From the NCBI GenBank assembly GCA_026706815.1, contig JAPOYA010000034.1, forward strand, positions 1 through 46,356: a stretch of DNA of 46,356 bases, read 5' to 3'. The notes under the pieces were generated by a model. It ran no database searches. It was not told the origin of the DNA and saw only the letters and a list, made by a program, of their open reading frames with translations. Source of the stretch: Acidimicrobiaceae bacterium (lineage in GTDB: Bacteria; Actinomycetota; Acidimicrobiia; Acidimicrobiales; Aldehydirespiratoraceae). Position 1 is the stretch's first letter, and each line of letters starts with the position of its first letter. Both the position numbers and the translations under genes were made by a program. Below are positions 26,357 through 33,001 of this stretch, one piece after another.

Positions 26357-28009
26357 GTGGTGCGGGGCTATCTGCTTGGTCTGACCGCTGCGTTATTGGT
26401 CGGCGGAGTGATCGCCCCGTCGCCAGCGCAGGGCATCGCCGGATTCGGTGACGTCGATGAGGGTCGATACTTCGCGCCCGCAGTGCAGTGGATGGTCGAC
26501 AACGGCATCACCACTGGAACGTCGGAGGCGTGTTTCTCTCCGGACGATCCGGTCACCCGGGGTCAGGCCGCAACATTCTTGTGGCGCATGGAGGGCGACC
26601 CCGAAGCTCCCGCGCACGAGTTCGGCGACGTCATCGCGCCGTATCAGCAGGGGGCGGTCTCCTGGCTGGCCGGCATGGGACATGTCGTCGGCGCGACCCG
26701 AACCGCGTTCTATCCCGACAAGACTCTTTCCCGTGGTGAGTTCGCAGCCATGCTGCATCGTGTAGCCGGACAACCCGCCGCGGCCATGCACCCGTTCACC
26801 GACGTCACCGAACCATGGCAGCAACAGCCGGTCGCGTGGATGGTCGCCGAAGCGATCACCACCGGCACCAGCGCCACCGCGTTCTCTCCCGACGACACGA
26901 TCACCCGCGGTCAAATCGCCAGCTTCCTGTATCGCTACAAGAGAAGCCCGGCTGTGGAGTTGGATTCCGGCAGCCCGAGATGCAATCCGCCTTCAGATGT
27001 CCTGACCCTGACCCACGTCGGCGAGATCCGAGGAGCTATCACTCCCAAGTCTGTGGTGTTCTCCGGGGTCGATCTGTTCTTCGCCCAGAACATGATGTAT
27101 CGCCACACCATCACGGTTTACGACCGGTCGTTGTCGCTCGTGGGAACGATCAGCGATCGAGTGGTGCTCTCGGATTTCGGCGTTGCGGGCGCCAGCCCCG
27201 GCACGGCTTATCGGGGTTCACCAGTGGAGGCTGCGTTCACATCCGACGGCCGCTACGCCTACGTGTCGAACTACCAGATGTTCGGCCCGGGCTATAGCCG
27301 ACCCGGCGGAGATTCGTGCTCGCCGGGTACCTGGGACAACAGCTTTCTGTATCGGGTCGACGTTGAGTCGCTCACCATCGACCAGGTCATCGGAGTGGGG
27401 CCGGTGCCGAAGTTCGTGGCCGTCACACCCGACGACACCAGGGTTCTGGTCACCAACTGGTGTGGTTACGACCTCAGCGTCGTCGATGTCTCCACCGGAA
27501 CCGAGGTTGCTCGTGTGCCCGTCGGTCGTTTCCCGAGGGGCATCGCGGTGACCGGCGATTCTTCTACCGCTTACATAGCGGTCATGGGCAGCCGCGATAT
27601 AGCAGTGGTCGACCTCGACAACCTGAGCGCGCCGCTTTCATGGATCAGAGGAGTCGGCACGAGCCCCCGGTCTCTGGTGCTCAGTGGTGACGACCGTTAT
27701 CTGTTCGCCACCCTCAACCAGGGGAGCGGGGTGGTGAAGATCGACCTCGCCAGTAGAGCGGTGGTCGGCCGTGCGGCCACGGGAGCCGCACCGCGGTCGA
27801 TGAGCATCAGCGATGACGGTACCGCCATCTTCGTCGTCAACTATCACTCCGACACCTTGAGCAAAGTGCGCACTGCCGACATGGTCGAACTGCAGAGGAT
27901 TGCCACGCCCGACCGTCCGATCGGCATCACCTACGACCCGCGGACCCGAAGAGTATGGGTCGCCACATATGGCGGAACCATTCAGATCTACGAGGACACG
28001 CCTGTCTGA
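26357..28009 (+). CDS. Secreted SLH-repeat / YVTN beta-propeller protein
   Basis: About 550 residues. A signal peptide (VRGYLLGLTAALLVGGVIAPSPAQG) is followed by three S-layer-homology-like repeats. Each carries FxDV, a W near the middle, an ITTGT-type turn and a closing TRGQ or SRGE motif (about residues 30-200). A C-terminal YVTN/WD-type beta-propeller follows, with blades such as DTRVLVTNWCGYDLSVVDV, STAYIAVMGSRDIAVVDLD and RYLFATLNQGSGVVKIDL. The SLH part probably anchors the protein to the cell surface; the propeller may bind protein or sugar. The start is uncertain: GTG 26357, 26360 or 26336, none with a ribosome site. Its normal upstream region may have been removed by the rearrangement that truncated xylA. 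Confidence 0.8.
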   Translation: MVRGYLLGLTAALLVGGVIAPSPAQGIAGFGDVDEGRYFAPAVQWMVDNGITTGTSEACFSPDDPVTRGQAATFLWRMEGDPEAPAHEFGDVIAPYQQGAVSWLAGMGHVVGATRTAFYPDKTLSRGEFAAMLHRVAGQPAAAMHPFTDVTEPWQQQPVAWMVAEAITTGTSATAFSPDDTITRGQIASFLYRYKRSPAVELDSGSPRCNPPSDVLTLTHVGEIRGAITPKSVVFSGVDLFFAQNMMYRHTITVYDRSLSLVGTISDRVVLSDFGVAGASPGTAYRGSPVEAAFTSDGRYAYVSNYQMFGPGYSRPGGDSCSPGTWDNSFLYRVDVESLTIDQVIGVGPVPKFVAVTPDDTRVLVTNWCGYDLSVVDVSTGTEVARVPVGRFPRGIAVTGDSSTAYIAVMGSRDIAVVDLDNLSAPLSWIRGVGTSPRSLVLSGDDRYLFATLNQGSGVVKIDLASRAVVGRAATGAAPRSMSISDDGTAIFVVNYHSDTLSKVRTADMVELQRIATPDRPIGITYDPRTRRVWVATYGGTIQIYEDTPV

Positions 28010-28160
28010 TTGAGGGCCTGAGCAAACTGTGGGTGATCCCAACGAGAATAGTCAACGGAGTTCATCAGCTGGTCGTGTCGTATTGGACTAGTCCCCTGTC
28101 CAGATCACGAAGTAGCGTGAACCAGCCCCTACGATGGGGTGGACGGGGAGGTGAGGACGC

Positions 28161-28316
28161 GTGGCGAAGGGACGGTCCGGCAAATCGAGGTCGGGCGCTG
28201 GTTCGCAGGGGGCGACGACCGGCTTTGAGTCTGAACTGTGGCATATGGCCGGCACCCTCCGCGGCAGCATGGACGCTTCGGAGTACAAGCGTGTTGCCAT
28301 GGGACTGATCTTCCTG
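28161..28316 (+). pseudogene. hsdM: Type I methylase HsdM, N-terminal piece
   Basis: Starting at GTG 28161 behind a strong GGGGAGGTGAGG site, the first 52 residues match the HsdM N-terminal domain: [24 protein letters not shown] then VAMGLIFL. Family members continue KYISDAFEERH. Here similarity stops at 28316 and the frame runs through unrelated residues to a stop at 28409, abutting the HepT gene. The missing continuation is found 900 bases downstream at 29224. The gene has been split by the intervening cassette. Confidence 0.8.
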
Positions 28317-28409
28317 ATCGATGTCAAGCGCTGGAAGCTGGTGTTCGAGACGGCAATATTGGTGGAGCGAACCAAGCGATCCGCATCGCGGGCAACCATG
28401 GAGGCTTGA

Positions 28410-28856
28410 ATGAGTGCTGAACCGAGCGATATCGACTATTCCAAGTTCACGCAGTCGCTGCTCCGTCTCGAAGAGCAGCACCATCATTTGGCTCATGACA
28501 CGGACGAGTTGCCCGAATGGGTTGTTGACAGCATCAAGGAATCAGTTATTCAGCGGTTCGAGACGTGCTACGATTCGTGTTGGAAACTCGTCAGAAGGTA
28601 CCTCATACAGAACATTCGTCTCCCCGATGTTCCGAATGGTCCGAATCCTGTCTTGCGTTTAGCTGCTGAGAATTTCTTGCTTGGAGGCGAACTTTCCGAC
28701 TGGATGACCTACTCGAAGGCGAGAAATGATACATCACACGACTACAGCAAGGAAAAGGCGGATGCATGTCTCGCGATAGTCGATGCCTTTATTCCCGCCG
28801 CGGTCAAATTGCATGAGAATCTGACGGGGCAATCATGGACCAGCGCGCAGCCATAG
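28410..28856 (+). CDS. HEPN toxin, HepT / HI0074-like
   Basis: A 148-residue all-helical protein of the HEPN/nucleotidyltransferase-substrate-binding (HI0074) type. It carries the HEPN RNase motif RNDTSHDY (about residues 110-117), an R-x4-H-x-Y arrangement identical to that of active HepT toxins. GGAGG lies six bases before ATG 28410, which directly follows the stop of the disrupted hsdM frame. The next gene, a minimal nucleotidyltransferase, overlaps its 3' end by 22 bases, the standard HepT-MntA layout. In characterised pairs HepT cleaves RNA and is silenced by AMP-ylation of the Tyr in this motif. The local base composition is more AT-rich than the flanks, consistent with transfer. Confidence 0.85.
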   Translation: MSAEPSDIDYSKFTQSLLRLEEQHHHLAHDTDELPEWVVDSIKESVIQRFETCYDSCWKLVRRYLIQNIRLPDVPNGPNPVLRLAAENFLLGGELSDWMTYSKARNDTSHDYSKEKADACLAIVDAFIPAAVKLHENLTGQSWTSAQP

Positions 28857-29176
28857 ACCTTGACCCCGAAGACCATGCTGTGGTTGCGGGACTGCTTCGG
28901 CGTCATGTGCCAGGCTGTGAAGTCCTCGCCTATGGTTCCAGAGTGTCCGGGACGGCCGGTCCACACTCGGATCTCGACCTAGCTGTCGTTGAGGCCAGTG
29001 AGGTGGGGCCGTTCGCGCTCATGGATCTGCGAGAGGCGTTCGACGAGTCATACCTGCCGTTTCGTGTTGACGTTATGGATTGGAATGCAATTCCCGACAG
29101 CTTTCGCGAAGAAATCACCAATAAGCATGTGATCTTGCAACATAAAATGCATAATGATATTCATACTTCTACCTGA
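28835..29176 (+). CDS. Minimal nucleotidyltransferase antitoxin, MntA-like
   Basis: A 113-residue nucleotidyltransferase of the MNT fold. The motif YGSRVSGTAGPHSDLDLAV (about 33-51) has the required GS-x10-DxD arrangement, with a third Asp later in FRVDVMDW. MntA-type enzymes add AMP units to the HEPN partner and so neutralise it. It starts at ATG 28835 within the HepT gene and the pair is clearly an operon. The C-terminal tail (HNDIHTST) ends in AT-rich sequence just before the second hsdM piece. Confidence 0.88.
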   Translation: MDQRAAIDLDPEDHAVVAGLLRRHVPGCEVLAYGSRVSGTAGPHSDLDLAVVEASEVGPFALMDLREAFDESYLPFRVDVMDWNAIPDSFREEITNKHVILQHKMHNDIHTST

Positions 29177-29223
29177 TTGAATTCTCCCATTGAGTTACGG
29201 AAAAGCACTAACGAAAAGGATCT

Positions 29224-29358
29224 TTCGACGCCTTTGAGGAGAGGCACTCAGCGCTCCTGAGCGAAGTTGAGCACGGTGCCGATCCCGAAGATCCGGACGA
29301 ATACCGGGCTGAGAACGTTTTCTGGATCCCCCCAGACGCTCGCTGGGGCGAGATCAGG
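29224..29358 (+). pseudogene. hsdM: Type I methylase HsdM, second piece
   Basis: Without any start codon, this stretch reads [20 protein letters not shown] then [25 protein letters not shown]. It is the HsdM segment that normally follows GLIFLKYIS. It ends abruptly at 29358, where the reading becomes unrelated and stops near 29440, shortly before an IS30-type transposase remnant. It is the downstream flank of the HepT-MntA insertion; the catalytic domain of HsdM, hsdS and hsdR are absent. Confidence 0.8.
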
Positions 29359-29486
29359 CCGATGCCCGCCACGAGGAAGGTTGATCGTGGCTCTGATCGT
29401 GGGCGGACTCCATCGGTGGTTGCGACATGTCGGCCATGATTGGCCGGTTGAACAAGTCAGCAGCCGATCCGATGGGGGTTTTGAGT

Positions 29487-29814
29487 ATGGCACAGCGTTT
29501 GTGTTTCGGCGAGCGTGTGGTGATCGAGGCGATGACAGAGGCGGGGTTGGGTCCCGGGCCGATAGCGCAGCGGTTGGGCAGTCACCGGTCGACGGTCCAG
29601 CGCGAGTTGGCGAGCAGCGGCGGCCGCTGCGGTATCGAGCCGATGTTGCCCATAGGGCGGCGTGTTCGCGGGCGCGGCGCCCGAAGCCGCCAAGCTCGTC
29701 GAACATCTTGAGCTGGCCGCGAAGGTGGCGAAGCGGTTGAAGTTGCGTTGGTCGCCGCACGCGATCAGCGCCGATCTGCGCGCCGAGCACATGACCATCA
29801 GCGCGGAGACGATC
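29487..29814 (+). mobile_element. IS30-family transposase, frameshifted remnant
   Basis: From ATG 29487 the sequence reads MAQRLCFGERVVIEAMTEAG then LGPGPIAQRLGSHRSTVQREL, the IS30 N-terminal helix-turn-helix. It then continues in a second frame (RYRADVAHRAACSRARRPKP) and a third (KLVEHLELAAKVAKRLKL, WSPHAISADLRAEHMTISAETI). At least two frameshifts and loss of the whole DDE domain make it inactive. It sits just after the broken hsdM and may be connected with its decay. Confidence 0.75.
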
Positions 29815-30048
29815 CTGTCGGGCGTGCCATGGCGACCCAAGCCGCCGCGGACCGCTAGGCCTTCAGTTCCTCGAACACCGACCCAGCAATGATGATCAGG
29901 TGGAGGATCTTGTGACTGTGCAGGCCTTCTCCCACGAATTTACGAAGGAGATATGAGAAGGAAGGCTGGAATGTGTCACACAACGGCACTACTATGTGTA
30001 CAGGCCATACGTCGCTTTGGACTACCGAGGTGCATTGGTCCAACCCTG
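29815..30048. other. Intergenic, no gene recognised
   Basis: Between the IS30 remnant and the hairpin downstream of the DUF3800 gene. Only short open frames with no recognisable features are present. Confidence 0.4.
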
Positions 30049-30076
30049 CTTGGGTCCGCCGTTCGGCGGGCCCAAG
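30049..30076 (-). terminator. Hairpin downstream of DUF3800 gene
   Basis: CTTGGGTCCGCC, loop GTTC, GGCGGGCCCAAG: twelve-base arms with a single T/G (wobble) mismatch, 21 bases past the stop of the minus-strand gene. There is no T-run on either side, so it may act as an mRNA 3' stabiliser or weak terminator rather than a classical one. Confidence 0.5.
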
Positions 30077-30097
30077 TCGCGTATATCGCTGATTCGC

Positions 30098-30832
30098 CTA
30101 ACGCGGCCACCGCTCCCGCCAAGTGACGCAATGCGGCGAGATGTAGTCGTCGAACAACTTTTTGACAGCGATGTCCGAAGTGCTCAGCTGTACTCTTCCT
30201 GAGATTCTGTCGTGTCGATTGAGGATGTACGCAACTAAGTCCGCGATCTGGATTCCGCGACTTCTCTCCGAAGGACTGAAGTACACACCGTCAACGATTC
30301 TTTTTATTGCACGGGTTACGCCGACTGGTCCACCTGACTGCTGCATCTCACGCACGAGCTCTACGGCGTACTGCTCTTCAGTGTGGTTCTGGTCAGCCAC
30401 CAGCAGAGCGCGTTGCGACAACGGATCAGATTTTTGTCTCACCCAAGCCTCGATTTTTTCAGTCAAGAACTGTAGCGCCAAGAGGTGGGGACTTTGCCAT
30501 CGAAGACGTGACAGTCCAGGCTTGTTGATTGAAGCATGAGCGATACTTGCTTCGGCCTTCCCAATGACGGAAAGAGCCTTGGCGTACTCTTGAACGCGAG
30601 TTTTTGGAGAAATCCCATCCCACGGACCCCTCCCTGAGAACATTTCTTGGCCATGGTATTCACCAAGGGGAACCGCTGTCGGCGCTTCGGACGCTAGTTG
30701 GTCGAGCTGGCTCGTGAGTAGCGACACCATGTCTTCTCGAACCATGATTGCGACGAGATAGTGGTAAGGCTGTTCTGGATCGTCGAGACGGTTGCCGGTA
30801 TTGCCTGACTCATCAAGGTAGCAAAACAGCAT
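30098..30832 (-). CDS. DUF3800 family protein
   Basis: A 244-residue protein with the DUF3800 signature FCYLDESGNTG at the N terminus and GIQIADLVAYILNR near the C terminus. These carry the acidic residues expected of this RNase H-like fold, and VADQNHTEEQYAVELV lies in between. Proteins of this family are frequent in mobile and defence regions, but the biochemical role is not established. ATG 30832 places the signature at residue 4; longer starts would run through the neighbouring MerR-like fragment. The gene is more AT-rich than the metabolic operons and lies among remnants of mobile genes. Confidence 0.75.
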   Translation of the reverse strand: MLFCYLDESGNTGNRLDDPEQPYHYLVAIMVREDMVSLLTSQLDQLASEAPTAVPLGEYHGQEMFSGRGPWDGISPKTRVQEYAKALSVIGKAEASIAHASINKPGLSRLRWQSPHLLALQFLTEKIEAWVRQKSDPLSQRALLVADQNHTEEQYAVELVREMQQSGGPVGVTRAIKRIVDGVYFSPSERSRGIQIADLVAYILNRHDRISGRVQLSTSDIAVKKLFDDYISPHCVTWRERWPR

Positions 30833-30852
30833 GAGCAGAGGATACAAGTCTC

Positions 30853-31068
30853 GTGACGGAGCCAATAGACGATGCGCAGAGCCATGAGATCGGCGTAGGA
30901 CCACAGCTTGATCCTGGTTGGCGACACTGACGGCTCGACGATCCCCAAGCGTGCCCAGTAGTAGACCGTAGACACGGGCACGCCGGACAGGGCGGCGGCA
31001 CGAGGCCCCTCGTAGCATCCTTCAAGAGTGGCTCGAAGACGTGCCGACAATTCCTGCTTGTTGTCCAT
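30853..31068 (-). pseudogene. MerR-like DNA-binding antitoxin fragment
   Basis: From ATG 31068 the chain reads GCYEGPRAAALSGVPVSTVY then YWARLGIVEPS and LWSYADLMALRIVYWLRH, a MerR-type helix-turn-helix as found at the N terminus of DUF433/VapB-like antitoxins. Similarity ends after about 72 residues. The open frame then runs to 30694 inside the DUF3800 gene in another frame, so the C-terminal half appears lost. It may still bind DNA. Confidence 0.5.
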
Positions 31069-31209
31069 GGTCCTGCGGTGCCTCAACGATTGGTAGCGGA
31101 CTATACCTGACGACGTCCCAACGGGGACGGCTTTGGGCGGCGGTTCGCGGCAGCGAGCACCTCAACGCTGAGGCTCAGGTCGGCACTGCGCGAACTGGAA
31201 GAGCTAGTC

Positions 31210-31249
31210 TAGCTAATCGATTAGCTATTTGTTGGAACTGTGGTAGGGT
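31210..31249 (+). promoter_or_regulatory. Operator and leaderless-type promoter of the Phd/VapC pair
   Basis: A perfect 18-base palindrome TAGCTAATCGATTAGCTA (31210-31227) overlaps a -35-like TTAGCT (31221-31226), followed 17 bases later by a -10-like TAGGGT (31244-31249). The antitoxin ATG begins seven bases after it, so the transcript would start at or next to the ATG without a leader. The palindrome is the likely binding site of the antitoxin for self-repression. Confidence 0.6.
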
Positions 31250-31256
31250 ACCCGGC

Positions 31257-31490
31257 ATGGTTGCTGTAGGCGTACATGAAGCCAAAACAACGCTCTCGAA
31301 ACTCATTCAGAAGGTCAGCGCCGGAGAAGAGGTAGTCATCACAAGGGGCGGTACTCCTGTGGCGAAACTTGTGTCGGTGACACCCCAAGGGCCGCGTGAG
31401 CTGGGCAGAGACATCGGGAGGTTCGAGGTGTCGGACGACTTCAATGAACCTCTGTCCGACAACTTGCTCGACGCCTTTGAAGGAAGATGA
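31257..31490 (+). CDS. Phd/YefM-family antitoxin
   Basis: A 77-residue protein with the Phd/YefM N-terminal DNA-binding fold: VGVHEAKTTLSKLIQKVSAG then EEVVITRGGTPVAKLV. A flexible acidic tail ends LSDNLLDAFEGR, of the sort that blocks a PIN toxin. ATG 31257 has no ribosome site but lies seven bases after a -10 element. The VapC toxin gene starts two bases after the stop. The pair appears intact and autoregulated through the upstream palindrome. Confidence 0.88.
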   Translation: MVAVGVHEAKTTLSKLIQKVSAGEEVVITRGGTPVAKLVSVTPQGPRELGRDIGRFEVSDDFNEPLSDNLLDAFEGR

Positions 31491-31491
31491 C

Positions 31492-31881
31492 TTGGCTGTT
31501 CTGTTGGACACACAAGTGTTCCTTTGGATGAACGCCTCACCGCAGCGGCTCTCGGGCTCTGCGAGGTCCATGATCGTCGATCCGGCTCAAGAATTGTTGT
31601 TCTCAGCCGTTTCGTCGTGGGAGATTTCGGTAAAGCACGCCCTGGGTAGACTGGATCTTCCCGAACTGCCTGTCGTTTACGTCCCCAGCAGAATTGCCGG
31701 CGCTGCGCTTACTGCAATTGCTATTGAACACTCGCACACGCTGCATGCGGGAAGCCTGCCGATGCACCATCGCGATTCATTCGACCGGCTGCTCATAGCG
31801 CAGGCCCAAGAACTCGACGTTCCAATATTGACCTCGGACACAGTGTTCGATCGGTACGAGGTGGAGGTCATCCGAGCCTGA
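31492..31881 (+). CDS. VapC-type PIN-domain toxin
   Basis: A 129-residue PIN ribonuclease starting at TTG 31492, with AGGAAG just upstream. The four acidic residues are in place: Asp in LLDTQVFLW, Glu in SSWEISVKHALGRL, Asp in HHRDSFDRLLIAQA and Asp in ILTSDTVFDRYEV. This subgroup (Sll0205-like) pairs with Phd/YefM antitoxins, as here. It is likely to cleave tRNA or rRNA when released; the antitoxin gene lies immediately in front. Confidence 0.88.
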   Translation: MAVLLDTQVFLWMNASPQRLSGSARSMIVDPAQELLFSAVSSWEISVKHALGRLDLPELPVVYVPSRIAGAALTAIAIEHSHTLHAGSLPMHHRDSFDRLLIAQAQELDVPILTSDTVFDRYEVEVIRA

Positions 31882-31930
31882 GTCGGGTCGATCGGCTCGC
31901 GCCAGCATCCACGGGAAAGGTCCGGACGGT

Positions 31931-32080
31931 CTAACGTGTTCGGCGGACTCTGTGAAGGCTCGCGACGGTGCCCTCGTTGTCGGCCAGCACCAACCAATCC
32001 CAGAATGCGGGGCAGAAGTCAAAGCCGAAGTGGTCGTTCTTGGCGCGGATGAACACGTCCGAGTCGAGCAGGTAGGCCAC
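31931..32080 (-). pseudogene. DUF4411 (PIN-like) protein, truncated
   Basis: From GTG 32080: VAYLLDSDVFIRAKNDHFGF then DFCPAFWDWLVLADNEGTVA, the DUF4411 N terminus, in which the Asp of DSDVFI corresponds to the first PIN acidic residue. The family is about 160 residues. This copy stops after 49, with the last residues HRVRRTR off-family. It is normally paired with an HTH/ImmA-IrrE protein, and the remains of one lie immediately upstream. Confidence 0.65.
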
Positions 32081-32876
32081 TACAGCACTCCGAGTTGTTG
32101 ACCGAGTCCCTCAGGTGGTGCTGAGTGGATCGCGGATCCAGGTCGGACAGGGCTGTTTCACCCAGCCAGATGTGGGCCAACTCGTGAGCCAGGGTGAACA
32201 ACTGGGCGGCCTTGGAATCCGCGCCGTTCACGAACACAACCGGGGCGTAGGAGTCTGCGAGCGCAAATCCGCGAAACTCGACGGGGTTGAGTTTGCGGTG
32301 AGTGTTGGAGCCGACGATTCCGCTGATCATCACCAACACCCCGGCCTCTTCAGCGTTTTCACGTAACTGGGTGAGCGCGCTTTCCGAATTCGTGCATTGG
32401 TGACGGGTGTCTACCGTCCAGTTGAGAACACGGCGCATATCCGCAACCACTTCTTGCACCGGAGATTCGAGGGTTGCGCTAGCGACGAAGGGGATTGGTT
32501 CTTCACCGTTCAAGAGTTGATGATCGCGATACCACTCTTGGCGGGCTTGGCAGGTGTAGACGGTTTCGAGAAGATCGACGGTCGCGGTTACGGTTCGCTG
32601 AGAACCGGATCGGCCCGTGGCCACCGGATGGTCACCCACGGTGCGGAAGTCTGGAATCGGCATGTCTTCGACCGGCGGCTCGTCCAAGAAGAAGTAACCC
32701 ACCGGAGTGTAAGTCTTGCGAGCGAACTCCTCGACCTGCTTGAAGGTCGGACTGTTCGTTCCGTTCAGCCACGCGCCATATTTGGGGAAACGTTTAAGCC
32801 ATATCTCGTCATCGATGCCCGATCGTGCCCTAGCCCATCGGAGCAGACTCGGGGCCACCTCCACTCGTACGGTCAT
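32019..32876 (-). pseudogene. HTH / ImmA-IrrE zinc peptidase, C-terminally truncated
   Basis: From ATG 32876 the chain has an N-terminal XRE-like segment (LLRWARARSGIDDEIWLKRF; KYGAWLNGTNSPTFKQVEEF), VGYFFLDEPP, and the ImmA/IrrE zinc peptidase motif LFTLAHELAHIWLGE with HExxH-type HELAH. Homologues run to about 380-400 residues. Here similarity ends soon after ALSDLDPRS near 32125, and the frame continues into the DUF4411 remnant in the wrong frame. In another frame the sequence before that gene reads EGLGQQLGVL-stop, possibly the original C terminus after an internal deletion. The zinc motif is intact but the protein is probably non-functional. Confidence 0.65.
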
Positions 32877-33001
32877 AGGCACAGTATGGCCGCAATGTCC
32901 GTGCTCCTCCGGCCTAAGTCGGCGTTCGCGCATACGACTCAGTAGATCTCTGGTATTGTCTCGTACCTATGCGTACTGTGGGCTCTTTGAGAGGTGGAGT
33001 G

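Noticed and set aside
28306..29232. GATCTT at both edges of the HepT-MntA insertion as a target duplication
   Set aside because: Six bases with nearby differences can arise by chance; exact ends cannot be fixed without an uninterrupted hsdM.
29248..29790. Minus-strand frame over the hsdM piece and IS30 remnant
   Set aside because: The plus strand carries recognisable HsdM and IS30 sequences; the minus frame does not.
29855..30043. Short minus-strand frame of 62 codons
   Set aside because: No ribosome site, no domain, and it overlaps the hairpin region; kept as intergenic.
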